17,380 bases of DNA from Clostridiales bacterium (GCA_012512335.1 JAAZEK010000105.1:1-17380), one strand, 5' to 3'. Counted from the stretch's first letter, positions 8,582 to 16,040 are shown. Program-made: numbers and translations. The notes: generated by a model not told the origin, from the sequence alone.

Positions 8582-8621
8582 CATGATTTTACCTGCAGGG
8601 GATGATTTATTTATTTCACTT

Positions 8622-9203
8622 TTACTTTCTGGAATAGAATTCAATAACCAATGAATCCTTCACCTGGATTGGGACTTCTTCCCTAAGGGGTAGGCGCGCT
8701 AATCTTCCAGAATAGCTCTCCTCATCCTTTTCCAAATAAGGTAGAGTTAATATATGTGATTGAAAAGTATCCTTGAATAGATCGACACTGCGTGATTTAT
8801 CTTTTAAGGAAAGCACATCTCCAGGCTGTACCTGAATGGATGGGCGGTTTATCTTTCTTCCATTTAGCTGAATGTGACCATGTGTCACAAGCTGGCGGGC
8901 TTGTCTTAAGGTAGAAGAAAAGCCTAAGCGGTACACTAGATTATCCATCCTACATTCTAGTATCTGTACCAGTAGATCTCCAGTATTACCCTGTGATCGT
9001 GTGGCTTTTTCCACGTAATTCTTCATTTGCTTTTCAAGCACACCATAATATTCCTTCAATTTTTGCTTCTCTAGTAGCTGTAGACCATACTCAGATAGCT
9101 TCCTATGATCTTTAATACCTTTATTTAAGGCTTTTGGATGACCATAAACATTTTCACCCAAATGTCTTGCGACCTTGAATCGCGGGCCTGATCGTCTTGC
9201 CAA
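8622..9203 (-). CDS. rpsD: 30S ribosomal protein S4 (zinc-free form)
   Basis: S4 binds the 5' domain of 16S rRNA, nucleates 30S assembly and represses its own mRNA. The N-terminus MARRSGPRFKVARHLGE begins the S4 N-terminal domain. The S4 RNA-binding fold covers about 84-148 (CRMDNLVYRLGFSSTLRQAR, then LVTHGHIQLNGRKINRPS). The N-terminal zinc-ligand cysteines of the C+ form are absent; the only Cys is C84. At 193 residues it is slightly shorter than the usual 200-209. The start is TTG (9203-9201), with GGAGGGA 7 bases upstream; no other start gives the conserved N-terminus. It stands alone rather than beside rpsM, rpsK and rpoA, as in Bacillus, and it may be a second S4 copy. It has its own predicted promoter, leader and terminator. 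Confidence 0.93.
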   Translation of the reverse strand: MARRSGPRFKVARHLGENVYGHPKALNKGIKDHRKLSEYGLQLLEKQKLKEYYGVLEKQMKNYVEKATRSQGNTGDLLVQILECRMDNLVYRLGFSSTLRQARQLVTHGHIQLNGRKINRPSIQVQPGDVLSLKDKSRSVDLFKDTFQSHILTLPYLEKDEESYSGRLARLPLREEVPIQVKDSLVIEFYSRK

Positions 9204-9297
9204 TTAATTATCCCTCCATATTATTCACTCTGCCAGGTGTATTCACCATGGCTGTTCGTAGTTGATCCGTGCCAGCAAGCCTAAATTTAGTATAGCA
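9204..9297 (-). promoter_or_regulatory. rpsD promoter and structured leader
   Basis: On the minus strand TGCTATACT is an extended -10 (TATACT at 9294-9289), giving a start near 9283 and a leader of about 80 bases. Just upstream of the ribosome binding site the leader can form a hairpin (9232-9252): GCCA and GGTG pair with CACC and TGGC, with one bulged T and an AATA loop. Stand-alone rpsD genes are known to be repressed by S4 binding to the leader; that this leader does so is inference. Confidence 0.45.
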
Positions 9298-9331
9298 TAG
9301 TTAATTAAAAAAATAAATAAGAATTATTATT

Positions 9332-9403
9332 AATTGATAAACAATATCAATTGTCAATTCTTGATGATACACACTTGACGGAAAGGCAAGTATCTGTAAA
9401 AAT
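9332..9403. promoter_or_regulatory. Dyad and weak promoter between rpsD and mnmA
   Basis: AATTGATA (9332-9339) and TATCAATT (9345-9352) form a perfect 8-bp dyad with a 5-base spacer, in a very AT-rich stretch upstream of both divergent genes. For mnmA, TTGACG (9375-9380) and TAAAAA (9397-9402) are a weak -35/-10 pair at 16 bases. Nothing else is visible in the 285-base gap apart from the rpsD leader. Confidence 0.3.
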
Positions 9404-9488
9404 AGGGGTAAGCAAATTGAGATGCTGATTATGTGATCAGCAATTTAAAAGAAGCTAATTGTGAAGTAAAAGAAAGGCTGATTGAAGT

Positions 9489-10601
9489 ATGAATGGATTG
9501 GCTAAGCCCAATTCTGAAATAAATATAGTTGTGGGTATGTCCGGAGGGGTGGACTCCTCGGTTGCAGCTCTGTTGCTTAAGGAACAGGGTTATAATGTTA
9601 TAGGTGTTTTTATGAAAAACTGGGATGAGCCAGACGAGGATGGTATATGTACGGCAACAGAGGATTATGAGGAAGCTGTTAGAGTATGTAATCAGCTGGA
9701 AATCCCCTATTATTCCGTAAACTTTGTGAAAGAATATTGGGATAAGGTATTTACCTATTTCCTAGAAGAATACAAAAGAGGCAGAACACCTAATCCTGAT
9801 GTTTTATGTAATAAGGAAATAAAGTTTAAAATGTTTTTAGACTATGCCATGAAAATTGGGGCGGACTATCTAGCGACTGGACATTATGCAAGAGTTACAA
9901 GACAGGATGAAAAAACTCATTTACTTAAAGGCGTGGATAAGGGAAAAGACCAGTCTTATTTTCTGTGCGCCTTGAATCAAACACAGTTGAGCAAGGCTAT
10001 ATTTCCGATTGGAAATATGGAAAAGCGAGAGGTTCGCCGCATTGCAGAAGAGGCTGGACTAACAACAGCACAGCGGAAGGACAGTACTGGAATCTGCTTT
10101 ATTGGAGAGCGCAACTTTAAGGAGTTTTTGGGTAATTACCTGCCTGCTCAACCTGGAGAAATTAGGAGCCTGGAAGAGCCTAATAACATATTAGGAAAAC
10201 ACGATGGTTTAATGTATTATACTCTGGGTCAACGAAAGGGCCTTGGCATAGGTGGCGGATTTGGCAACGGGGATCCTTGGTTTGTAGCAGATAAGGACCT
10301 AAAGAACAATATATTATACGTTGTGCAGGGGGATAAAAATCCAGCCCTTTATTCAGCAGGACTGACAGCTACGGATATAAACTGGATAGCTGGGCAAGCA
10401 CCGGCAAAGCAATTTACCTGTCAGGCAAAATTTCGATACCGTCAACCAGATCAAGGTGTACAAGTAGAGATTACTGGAGAGAACACCTGCAAAGTAATCT
10501 TTGACAAGCCACAAAAGGCAGTCACACCTGGTCAGTTTGTGGTATTTTATGATGGTGATGAATGCTTAGGTGGAGGTCCTATTGAGGAAGTTCTAAAATA
10601 G
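9489..10601 (+). CDS. mnmA: tRNA-specific 2-thiouridylase MnmA
   Basis: MnmA uses ATP and a relayed persulfide to thiolate U34 of tRNA-Lys, tRNA-Glu and tRNA-Gln. The PP-loop is SGGVDSS (18-24). The two cysteines of the reaction are present: C107 in PDVLCNKEIKF and C203 in STGICFIGERNF. The adenylation domain (about 1-210) is followed by the central and C-terminal beta domains (LGQRKGLGIGGG, GPIEEVL near the end). At 370 residues it is full length. The ATG at 9489 has only a weak upstream site, AAAGG at about 9473. Because no cysteine desulfurase gene (iscS or yrvO) is adjacent, the sulfur donor must be encoded elsewhere. The gene stands alone and is divergent from rpsD. Confidence 0.96.
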   Translation: MNGLAKPNSEINIVVGMSGGVDSSVAALLLKEQGYNVIGVFMKNWDEPDEDGICTATEDYEEAVRVCNQLEIPYYSVNFVKEYWDKVFTYFLEEYKRGRTPNPDVLCNKEIKFKMFLDYAMKIGADYLATGHYARVTRQDEKTHLLKGVDKGKDQSYFLCALNQTQLSKAIFPIGNMEKREVRRIAEEAGLTTAQRKDSTGICFIGERNFKEFLGNYLPAQPGEIRSLEEPNNILGKHDGLMYYTLGQRKGLGIGGGFGNGDPWFVADKDLKNNILYVVQGDKNPALYSAGLTATDINWIAGQAPAKQFTCQAKFRYRQPDQGVQVEITGENTCKVIFDKPQKAVTPGQFVVFYDGDECLGGGPIEEVLK

Positions 10602-10620
10602 TATATGTAATAAGAGAAAC

Positions 10621-10681
10621 TCAAATGGAATAGCAAATAATGTTATTTCATTTGAAATTAAGGTTATCTATATATTATAAA
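10621..10681 (+). promoter_or_regulatory. Hairpin and predicted promoter upstream of zupT
   Basis: TCAAATGGAATA (10621-10632) pairs with TATTTCATTTGA (10644-10655, one wobble). There is no following T run, so it is a poor terminator for mnmA. Nested in it is a palindrome AAATAA-TG-TTATTT (10635-10648). TTGAAA (10652-10657) and TATAAA (10676-10681) form a promoter at 18 bases. The palindrome just upstream of the -35 could be a metal-repressor site, but it does not match a Zur or Fur consensus I know. Confidence 0.45.
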
Positions 10682-10698
10682 CGTTTAGGGGGTATTCC

Positions 10699-11559
10699 AT
10701 GGGTGAAAATGTTTTAATTGCTTTTGCGCTAACTTTGTTTGCGGGATTGGCTACGGGTATAGGGGGAGCTATTGCCTTTTTTACCAAACGAACAAACACA
10801 AAATTTCTATCAGTAGCATTGGGTTTTTCTGCAGGAGTAATGGTTTATATTTCTTTTGTAGAAATATTTGCGGAAGCCAGAAATGTATTATCTGTTGAAT
10901 TAGGTGAACGACCAGGTAATTGGGTTGCAATCATAGCTTTTTTTCTAGGGATGCTAATCATTGCCCTCATTGATAAGCTGGTTCCTGATTACGAAAATCC
11001 TCATGAAGCCAGAAAGGTAGAGGAGATTTCTGGAGAAGATCCAACTGAACTATCTGACCACCTGATGGAGCATAAGGAAGAACAGGATCATGTAATGGCA
11101 ACCAGTAAAAACAAGCTGCTTCGTGCTGGTTTAATGACTGCTCTAGCTGTCAGCATTCATAACTTTCCAGAGGGGTTTGCTACCTTTATGGCAGCTCTTA
11201 GAGATCCCAGTCTGGGTATTAGTATTGCAATTGCCATAGCCATTCATAATATACCTGAGGGAATTGCAGTTTCTGTACCAGTCTTTTATGCTACAGGAAG
11301 TCGTAAAAAAGCATTTCTTTATTCCTTCTTATCTGGTATGTCTGAGCCACTAGGTGCAATTATTGGTTATCTAATTTTATCTCAATTTATGACAGATACT
11401 CTATTTGGGATAGTCTTTGCTGCCATAGGGGGTATTATGGTTTATATTTCATTTGACCAGCTTCTACCTACTGCTAGAGAATATGGGGAACACCATTTGT
11501 CCATATATGGCCTAGTTTCTGGTATGATTGTTATGGCTATTAGCTTGATGATGTTCTAG
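10699..11559 (+). CDS. zupT: ZIP-family metal transporter, ZupT-like
   Basis: ZIP transporters bring zinc and other divalent metals into the cytoplasm. The 286 residues form about eight hydrophobic helices. The two signature helices are IHNFPEGFA (H154, N155, E158) and IHNIPEGIAV (H183, N184, E187), the paired metal-site motifs of the GufA/ZupT branch. The loop before them (about 100-137) is rich in His, Glu and Asp and could gather metal at the membrane surface. The ATG is preceded by AGGGGG at 10687-10692. It is a single gene with its own predicted promoter. Zinc is the likely substrate, but ZupT proteins often take iron, manganese or cobalt as well. Confidence 0.93.
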   Translation: MGENVLIAFALTLFAGLATGIGGAIAFFTKRTNTKFLSVALGFSAGVMVYISFVEIFAEARNVLSVELGERPGNWVAIIAFFLGMLIIALIDKLVPDYENPHEARKVEEISGEDPTELSDHLMEHKEEQDHVMATSKNKLLRAGLMTALAVSIHNFPEGFATFMAALRDPSLGISIAIAIAIHNIPEGIAVSVPVFYATGSRKKAFLYSFLSGMSEPLGAIIGYLILSQFMTDTLFGIVFAAIGGIMVYISFDQLLPTAREYGEHHLSIYGLVSGMIVMAISLMMF

Positions 11560-11625
11560 GTTCTAAGAACAAAATATATCCTTAGATCTAAAAGCACTTA
11601 AGCCTAAAAGTGCCTAAGAACCTAG
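11556..11625. terminator. Nested inverted repeat between convergent genes
   Basis: CTAGGTTCT (11556-11564) pairs perfectly with AGAACCTAG (11617-11625), and inside it GCACTT (11594-11599) pairs with AAGTGC (11608-11613). The left arm begins inside the last zupT codons. No T run follows on either strand, so it may be a weak bidirectional terminator of zupT and the minus-strand gene, or an mRNA-end stabiliser. Confidence 0.45.
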
Positions 11626-11632
11626 TTAACCT

Positions 11633-12316
11633 CTAGCGCCGATTGTCTTTAAAAGCATCCCTGAATCGTTTGCGATTTTTATAGGTTAAGCGGCGACGCT
11701 TCAAATTAACAATTAGGTCTGACCCAAAGAAGATAAAGTAATTAACTACAGAGGCAAGGGCTGCAAGCTTCATCGGTAAGGGATTGAAAAGCAACGACAG
11801 TGCAATAAAGCCCCAGTTTAACCAGGCCAGATATTTTACCTTCAAAGGCAGGATGAAGAATATCAGAATCTCGAAATTTGGGAACAAATAGGCGAAGGCT
11901 AAAAAGAGAGAAAGATTCAAATGTTCTGTGGTTACGGTACCATATCCAGTAAATGCAAATCCGATAAATGCAGCGGCTATGGTACTTAGTACACCTATAA
12001 GATAATAGAGATTGAATTGGAAGCTTCCCCATTGATGCTCAAGATTACTACCAACCATGTAGTAAAAATATAGGGTAAAAACAATCCAGAGCGGACTTGA
12101 AGAGGGGGGAATGAATAAAAAGGTGACCAGTCGCCAAACTTCTCCCCTTAAAATTAGTGCCGGGTTCAGTGTAAATTTGGCAGTCAAATAACTATTAGGT
12201 ACGAGCATTTCTAGTACGAAGACCACAGCATTAATGATGACGATATATTTCATTAAATCGGGTATGGCGTACTTTCTGTATTTTCTTTCTAACCTTTGAT
12301 ACCATTTTAGCTTCAT
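11633..12316 (-). CDS. Rhomboid-fold membrane protein lacking the catalytic dyad
   Basis: This is a 227-aa membrane protein with about six hydrophobic segments between a basic N-terminus (1-23) and a strongly basic tail (206-227). It resembles the rhomboid fold: GEVWRLVTFLF (59-69) is the conserved loop-1 WR motif, followed by the GSNLEHQWGSFQFNLYYL segment (89-106) typical of helix 2. The GxSG serine motif expected at the start of helix 4 is replaced by LNLSLFLAFAYLFP, and helix 6 has ASVVNYFIFFG with no His. It is therefore probably a pseudoprotease that binds membrane proteins rather than cutting them. The frame is open to a TTG at 12322, but the ATG at 12316 sits 8 bases after GGGAG. It is divergent from ileS. 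No partner is visible. Confidence 0.72.
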   Translation of the reverse strand: MKLKWYQRLERKYRKYAIPDLMKYIVIINAVVFVLEMLVPNSYLTAKFTLNPALILRGEVWRLVTFLFIPPSSSPLWIVFTLYFYYMVGSNLEHQWGSFQFNLYYLIGVLSTIAAAFIGFAFTGYGTVTTEHLNLSLFLAFAYLFPNFEILIFFILPLKVKYLAWLNWGFIALSLLFNPLPMKLAALASVVNYFIFFGSDLIVNLKRRRLTYKNRKRFRDAFKDNRR

Positions 12317-12345
12317 GAACAACGCTCCCTAACGTATAAAATGCC

Positions 12346-12383
12346 TTGACAAACATTATAATATCAAGTATCATAAATTGCAA
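12346..12383. promoter_or_regulatory. Overlapping divergent promoters for ileS and the rhomboid-like gene
   Basis: On the plus strand TTGACA (12346-12351), a 17-base spacer and TATCAT (12369-12374) would start the T-box leader near 12381. On the minus strand TTGCAA (12383-12378), a 17-base spacer and TATAAT (12360-12355) would start the rhomboid-like gene near 12348. The two promoters occupy almost the same DNA, so polymerase binding should be mutually exclusive. Confidence 0.65.
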
Positions 12384-12384
12384 A

Positions 12385-12665
12385 TGGAATCAATAAAGGC
12401 TATGAAGAGGACAGTAGGTCAGGATTTGATTTATAAGAGATGCGGCTAATTGGTGAAAGGCTGTGATGATGTCCTGAACTGAATATCACCTCCGAGCTGA
12501 AGGCTGAAAGGTATCCCGATTATTTGGGTTATTACTGTGTAAGTCTCTCCGCTTTTTAAAAAGCGTTATCTAATAAGAGCGATAAGGCTATTTTTTGCCT
12601 TATAATATGGGTGGTACCGCGAAAAATTCGTCCCTTGGCATTTGCCAGGGGTTTTTATTTTTTAT
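12385..12665 (+). promoter_or_regulatory. T-box riboswitch, isoleucine-specific (AUC)
   Basis: This leader senses uncharged tRNA and lets transcription reach ileS when isoleucyl-tRNA is low. Stem I has an AGTA bulge near 12413 on the 5' side of the specifier loop. TCAGGA pairs with TCCTGA above the loop, and GAGG with CCTC below it. The 3' side reads GAATATCACC with the specifier ATC at 12485-12487, an isoleucine codon that matches the downstream gene. The conserved T-box TGGGTGGTACCGCG is at 12608-12621, followed by the terminator arm. The leader lies 48 bases before the ileS start. Confidence 0.93.
12632..12665 (+). terminator. T-box-controlled terminator before ileS
   Basis: CCCTTGGCA (12632-12640) pairs with TGCCAGGGG (12643-12651, one wobble), followed by a long T-rich tract. 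The left arm lies just after the T-box, so pairing of the T-box sequence with upstream bases in the antiterminator would prevent this stem, as in known T-box leaders. Confidence 0.92.
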
Positions 12666-12713
12666 AGAAATAAAAAATTGTTTTTAGATTATGAAATTTG
12701 AAGGGATGAAATT

Positions 12714-15700
12714 ATGGGAAAATTTAAGGCGTTATCTAATCAACCAGTAAATGAAAATGAAAAGAAGGTATCGGCATTCTGGGATGAGATACAAATACTG
12801 AATAAAAGCATTGAGACTAGGGAAGGTAACAAGCAATTTGTCTTCTATGAGGGGCCTCCTACAGCCAATGGACGCCCAGGTATCCATCATGTTATTTCCA
12901 GGACTTTAAAGGATTCTGTCTGCCGTTATAAAACCATGAAGGGTTATCAGGTTAAGCGTAAGGCTGGCTGGGATACCCACGGGCTTCCTGTTGAAATTGA
13001 GGTGGAAAAACAACTGGGCCTTTCAAGCAAACAGGAAATAGAGGAATATGGCATAGCTGAATTTAATCAAAAATGTCGTGAGTCCGTGTTTACCTATGAA
13101 AAACAATGGCGCGAAATGACCAAACGCATGGGTTATGAAATTGACATGGATAATCCCTATATCACCTTAGATAATAACTATATCGAAACGGTATGGTGGA
13201 TTCTAGACCGGTTTTTTAAAGAAGACATGCTTTATGAAGGGCATAAGATTCTGCCTTACTGTCCTCGCTGCGGTACCGGTTTAGCTTCCCATGAAGTAGC
13301 CCAGGGCTATGAGGAGATTAAGACTACTACTGTATATGTCAAGTTCAAACGCAAAGATGCAGATGAATATTTCCTGGTTTGGACTACAACACCGTGGACC
13401 TTAGCCTCCAACGTAGCACTTACCGTCCACCCCAATGAGACTTATCTGAAGGTAAAGTTTGAGGATACAGTCTACTATGTAGAGAAGCACCTTGCGCATA
13501 AAGTACTAGGTGGCGAGTTTGAAGTATTGGAAGAGCTTAAGGGTAAGGATCTGGAGCATATTGAATATGACCAGCTGATGCCCTTTGTAAAGGCTGATAA
13601 AAAGGCTTTCTTTGTTACTGTAGCCGATTATGTTACCACTGAGGATGGAACAGGGATTGTTCATACAGCTCCTGCATTTGGTGAGGATGACTATCAGACA
13701 GGGCTTAAATATAATCTTCCTGTTTTACAGCCTGTGGACGAAAGAGGTCTTTACACTGAAACTCCTTGGAAAGATAAGTTTGTTATGGATGCCGATGCAG
13801 ATATCATTCGTTGGTTGGCAGAAGAGGGCAAGCTTTTCAGAAAGGAAAGGATGGTGCACAACTATCCACACTGCTGGAGATGCCATACTCCCTTACTGTA
13901 TTACGCTAGGCCTAGCTGGTATATTGCTATGACCAAATTAAAGGATCAGTTGATAGAAAATAACAATGGAGTTTCCTGGTATCCAGATTTCGTCGGGGAG
14001 AAACGGTTTGGAAACTGGTTGGATAATTTAAACGACTGGGCTATTTCCCGATCTCGTTATTGGGGTACACCCTTAAACGTTTGGCGCTGTGATTGCGGGA
14101 ATATCGAAAGCATTGGTTCACGCAAAGAGCTGGTAGAGCGTGCAATTGAAACAATAGATGAAGGTATAGAGCTCCATAGACCCTATGTGGATGATGTCCA
14201 TATTAATTGTAGCAAATGCGGGGATACCATGACCAGGGTAAAGGAAGTAATAGACTGCTGGTTTGATAGTGGAGCCATGCCTTTTGCTCAGCATCACTAC
14301 CCATTTGAAAACAAGGAGAGCTTTGATGAGCTTTTCCCTGCTGACTTTATTTGTGAGGGAATCGACCAGACCCGAGGATGGTTTTATTCCTTGATAGCTA
14401 TTTCCACCTTCGTTACTGGGAAGTCACCTTATAAATCCGTATTGGTAAATGACTTGATTCTGGATAAGGAAGGCAGCAAGATGTCTAAATCCAAGGGAAA
14501 TACTGTTGATCCATTTGAATTGTTTGACCAATATGGAGCCGATGCTCTGCGATGGTATTTGCTTTATGTATCCCCGCCATGGACACCTACACGGTTTGAT
14601 TTAGATGGCTTACGGGAAGTTCAAAGTAAATTTTTTGGTACGGTAAAAAATGTTTACCATTTCTTTACCCTGTATGCCAATACAGATAATGTAGATCCCA
14701 GAGAATTCTTTGTACCCTATGAGCAAAGAACAGAGCTGGATAGATGGATATTGTCTAAGTTTAATAACCTTAAGGCATTTGTGGGAGAGGCTTTGGATGT
14801 ACATGATATGACTAAAGCGATTCGTCGAATGCAGGATTTTGTAAATGAAGACTTGTCCAACTGGTATATCAGACGTTCAAGAAGAAGATTTTGGGCTGCT
14901 GAGCTAGATAATGATAAAAAGGCAGTATATAATACAACTTACGAAATATTAGTGGGCTTTGTACAGATGTTTGCCCCCTTTGCCCCCTTCCTTTCAGAAG
15001 AGATTTATCGTAACCTGACAGGAGATCTTTCAGTTCATCTAAGCAATTACCCGGTGGCATATCCAGAGTTAATTGATCCTGAATTGGAAGAAACTATGGA
15101 TTTGGTAAGAGATTTGGTCACCTTAGGCCGTGCTTCTCGTGAGTCTGCCCGCATTAAGGTGCGCCAGCCCATAGGAGAGGTACTGCTTGATGGGAAATAT
15201 GAGGTTAAGATCACTCACCTGATACCTTTGATACAAGAGGAGCTTAATGTGAAGGAAGTTATCTTTGCAAAGGATCTTAATGAGTATATGAACTTCCAAC
15301 TGAAGCCCAATTTTAAGGTGGCAGGGCCGGTGCTAGGCTCTAAAATCAAGCTGTTTGGAAAATCATTGGCTGGTCTTGATGCATCAGATGTAGCTCCAAG
15401 ATTGGAAAATGGGGAATCCGTAGTTTTAGACTTAGATGGAGAAGCTTATGAAATCAACAAAGAAAATGTTATGATAAACATTTCCGCCAAGGAAGGTTTT
15501 AATGTAGCCACGGAAAACAATCTGTTTGTTATTCTGGATACCACCCTAACCCAAGAATTAATTGATGAAGGGTTGGCTAGAGAGCTTATATCCAAGGTGC
15601 AGCAGATGCGAAAGACCAACGACTATGAAGTAATGGATAATATCAGAATCTATCTACATGCAGATGAAGCGGTTCTTAAAGCTGTAGAACTATTTGAAGA

Positions 15701-15824
15701 CTATATTAAGACCGAAACTTTGGCAGTGGATATTATAGATGTTGAGGATGATACTCTGGAAAAAACCAACTTGAATGATCATGAAACAGGTATCCATTTA
15801 GAGAGGATTACATCGGAGATGTAG
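12714..15824 (+). CDS. ileS: Isoleucyl-tRNA synthetase, type 2 with swapped signature GIHH
   Basis: This enzyme charges tRNA-Ile and edits misactivated valine. The 1036 residues and sequence character fit the long, eukaryote-like IleRS2 branch. The Rossmann-fold signature, normally HxGH after PP.A.G.P, reads GIHH at 56-59 (codons GGT ATC CAT CAT at 12879-12890). The KMSKS loop is intact at 589-593. The CP1 editing domain (about 190-400) has TTTPWTL from 224 and H317 to D325 in HTAPAFGED. Paired cysteines C183/C186 and C387/C390, and C459/C461 with C499/C502, suggest zinc sites. The anticodon-binding domain and the IleRS2 C-terminal region follow from about 690. The ATG follows AAGGGATG. It is controlled by the Ile T-box upstream. 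Identity is secure; whether it is the cell's only IleRS cannot be told here. Confidence 0.97.
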   Translation: MGKFKALSNQPVNENEKKVSAFWDEIQILNKSIETREGNKQFVFYEGPPTANGRPGIHHVISRTLKDSVCRYKTMKGYQVKRKAGWDTHGLPVEIEVEKQLGLSSKQEIEEYGIAEFNQKCRESVFTYEKQWREMTKRMGYEIDMDNPYITLDNNYIETVWWILDRFFKEDMLYEGHKILPYCPRCGTGLASHEVAQGYEEIKTTTVYVKFKRKDADEYFLVWTTTPWTLASNVALTVHPNETYLKVKFEDTVYYVEKHLAHKVLGGEFEVLEELKGKDLEHIEYDQLMPFVKADKKAFFVTVADYVTTEDGTGIVHTAPAFGEDDYQTGLKYNLPVLQPVDERGLYTETPWKDKFVMDADADIIRWLAEEGKLFRKERMVHNYPHCWRCHTPLLYYARPSWYIAMTKLKDQLIENNNGVSWYPDFVGEKRFGNWLDNLNDWAISRSRYWGTPLNVWRCDCGNIESIGSRKELVERAIETIDEGIELHRPYVDDVHINCSKCGDTMTRVKEVIDCWFDSGAMPFAQHHYPFENKESFDELFPADFICEGIDQTRGWFYSLIAISTFVTGKSPYKSVLVNDLILDKEGSKMSKSKGNTVDPFELFDQYGADALRWYLLYVSPPWTPTRFDLDGLREVQSKFFGTVKNVYHFFTLYANTDNVDPREFFVPYEQRTELDRWILSKFNNLKAFVGEALDVHDMTKAIRRMQDFVNEDLSNWYIRRSRRRFWAAELDNDKKAVYNTTYEILVGFVQMFAPFAPFLSEEIYRNLTGDLSVHLSNYPVAYPELIDPELEETMDLVRDLVTLGRASRESARIKVRQPIGEVLLDGKYEVKITHLIPLIQEELNVKEVIFAKDLNEYMNFQLKPNFKVAGPVLGSKIKLFGKSLAGLDASDVAPRLENGESVVLDLDGEAYEINKENVMINISAKEGFNVATENNLFVILDTTLTQELIDEGLARELISKVQQMRKTNDYEVMDNIRIYLHADEAVLKAVELFEDYIKTETLAVDIIDVEDDTLEKTNLNDHETGIHLERITSEM

Positions 15825-15866
15825 GGACAAAGCACTCAATTTGGTATGAGATGTGTAATATACAGG

Positions 15867-15886
15867 GGTAGACGACTCTGTCTACC
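15867..15886 (+). repeat. Hairpin with GGTAGAC/GTCTACC arms after ileS
   Basis: GGTAGAC (15867-15873) and GTCTACC (15880-15886) form a perfect 7-bp stem with a 6-base loop, more GC-rich than its surroundings and without a T run. It looks like the short dispersed hairpin repeats often found between clostridial genes, but only one copy is in this window. Confidence 0.5.
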
Positions 15887-15919
15887 TACGATAAATATAA
15901 AGATATATTTTACAAGTAC

Positions 15920-15958
15920 AAAATCCACTCCATGACACTGGGGTGGATTTTGTTTTTT
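15920..15958 (+). terminator. Rho-independent terminator of ileS
   Basis: A 13-bp stem with one wobble (15920-15932 with 15939-15951) has the 6-base loop TGACAC and runs into GTTTTTT. It lies about 95 bases after the ileS stop. Confidence 0.93.
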
Positions 15959-15960
15959 CA

Positions 15961-16040
15961 TTTACAAATCGTGTAAAGTTTAAATAAAATAATATTAGCT
16001 GTTCCTATGTACAAGTCGATGTGGTATTATATATACAAGT
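15961..16040 (+). promoter_or_regulatory. Dyad, TACAAGT repeats and promoter upstream of the recombinase
   Basis: TTTACA (15961-15966) and TGTAAA (15972-15977) form a dyad with a 5-base spacer. TACAAGT occurs at 16010-16016 and 16034-16040, and also at 15911-15917 inside the preceding region. An extended -10, TGGTATTAT, at about 16022-16030 has only a weak TTCCTA at -35. The repeats could be promoter, operator or recombinase-binding elements. Confidence 0.35.

Noticed and set aside
8435..8644. Open frame on the minus strand overlapping the end of rpsD
   Set aside because: It runs through the rpsD terminator stem, has no ribosome binding site and no recognisable protein pattern.
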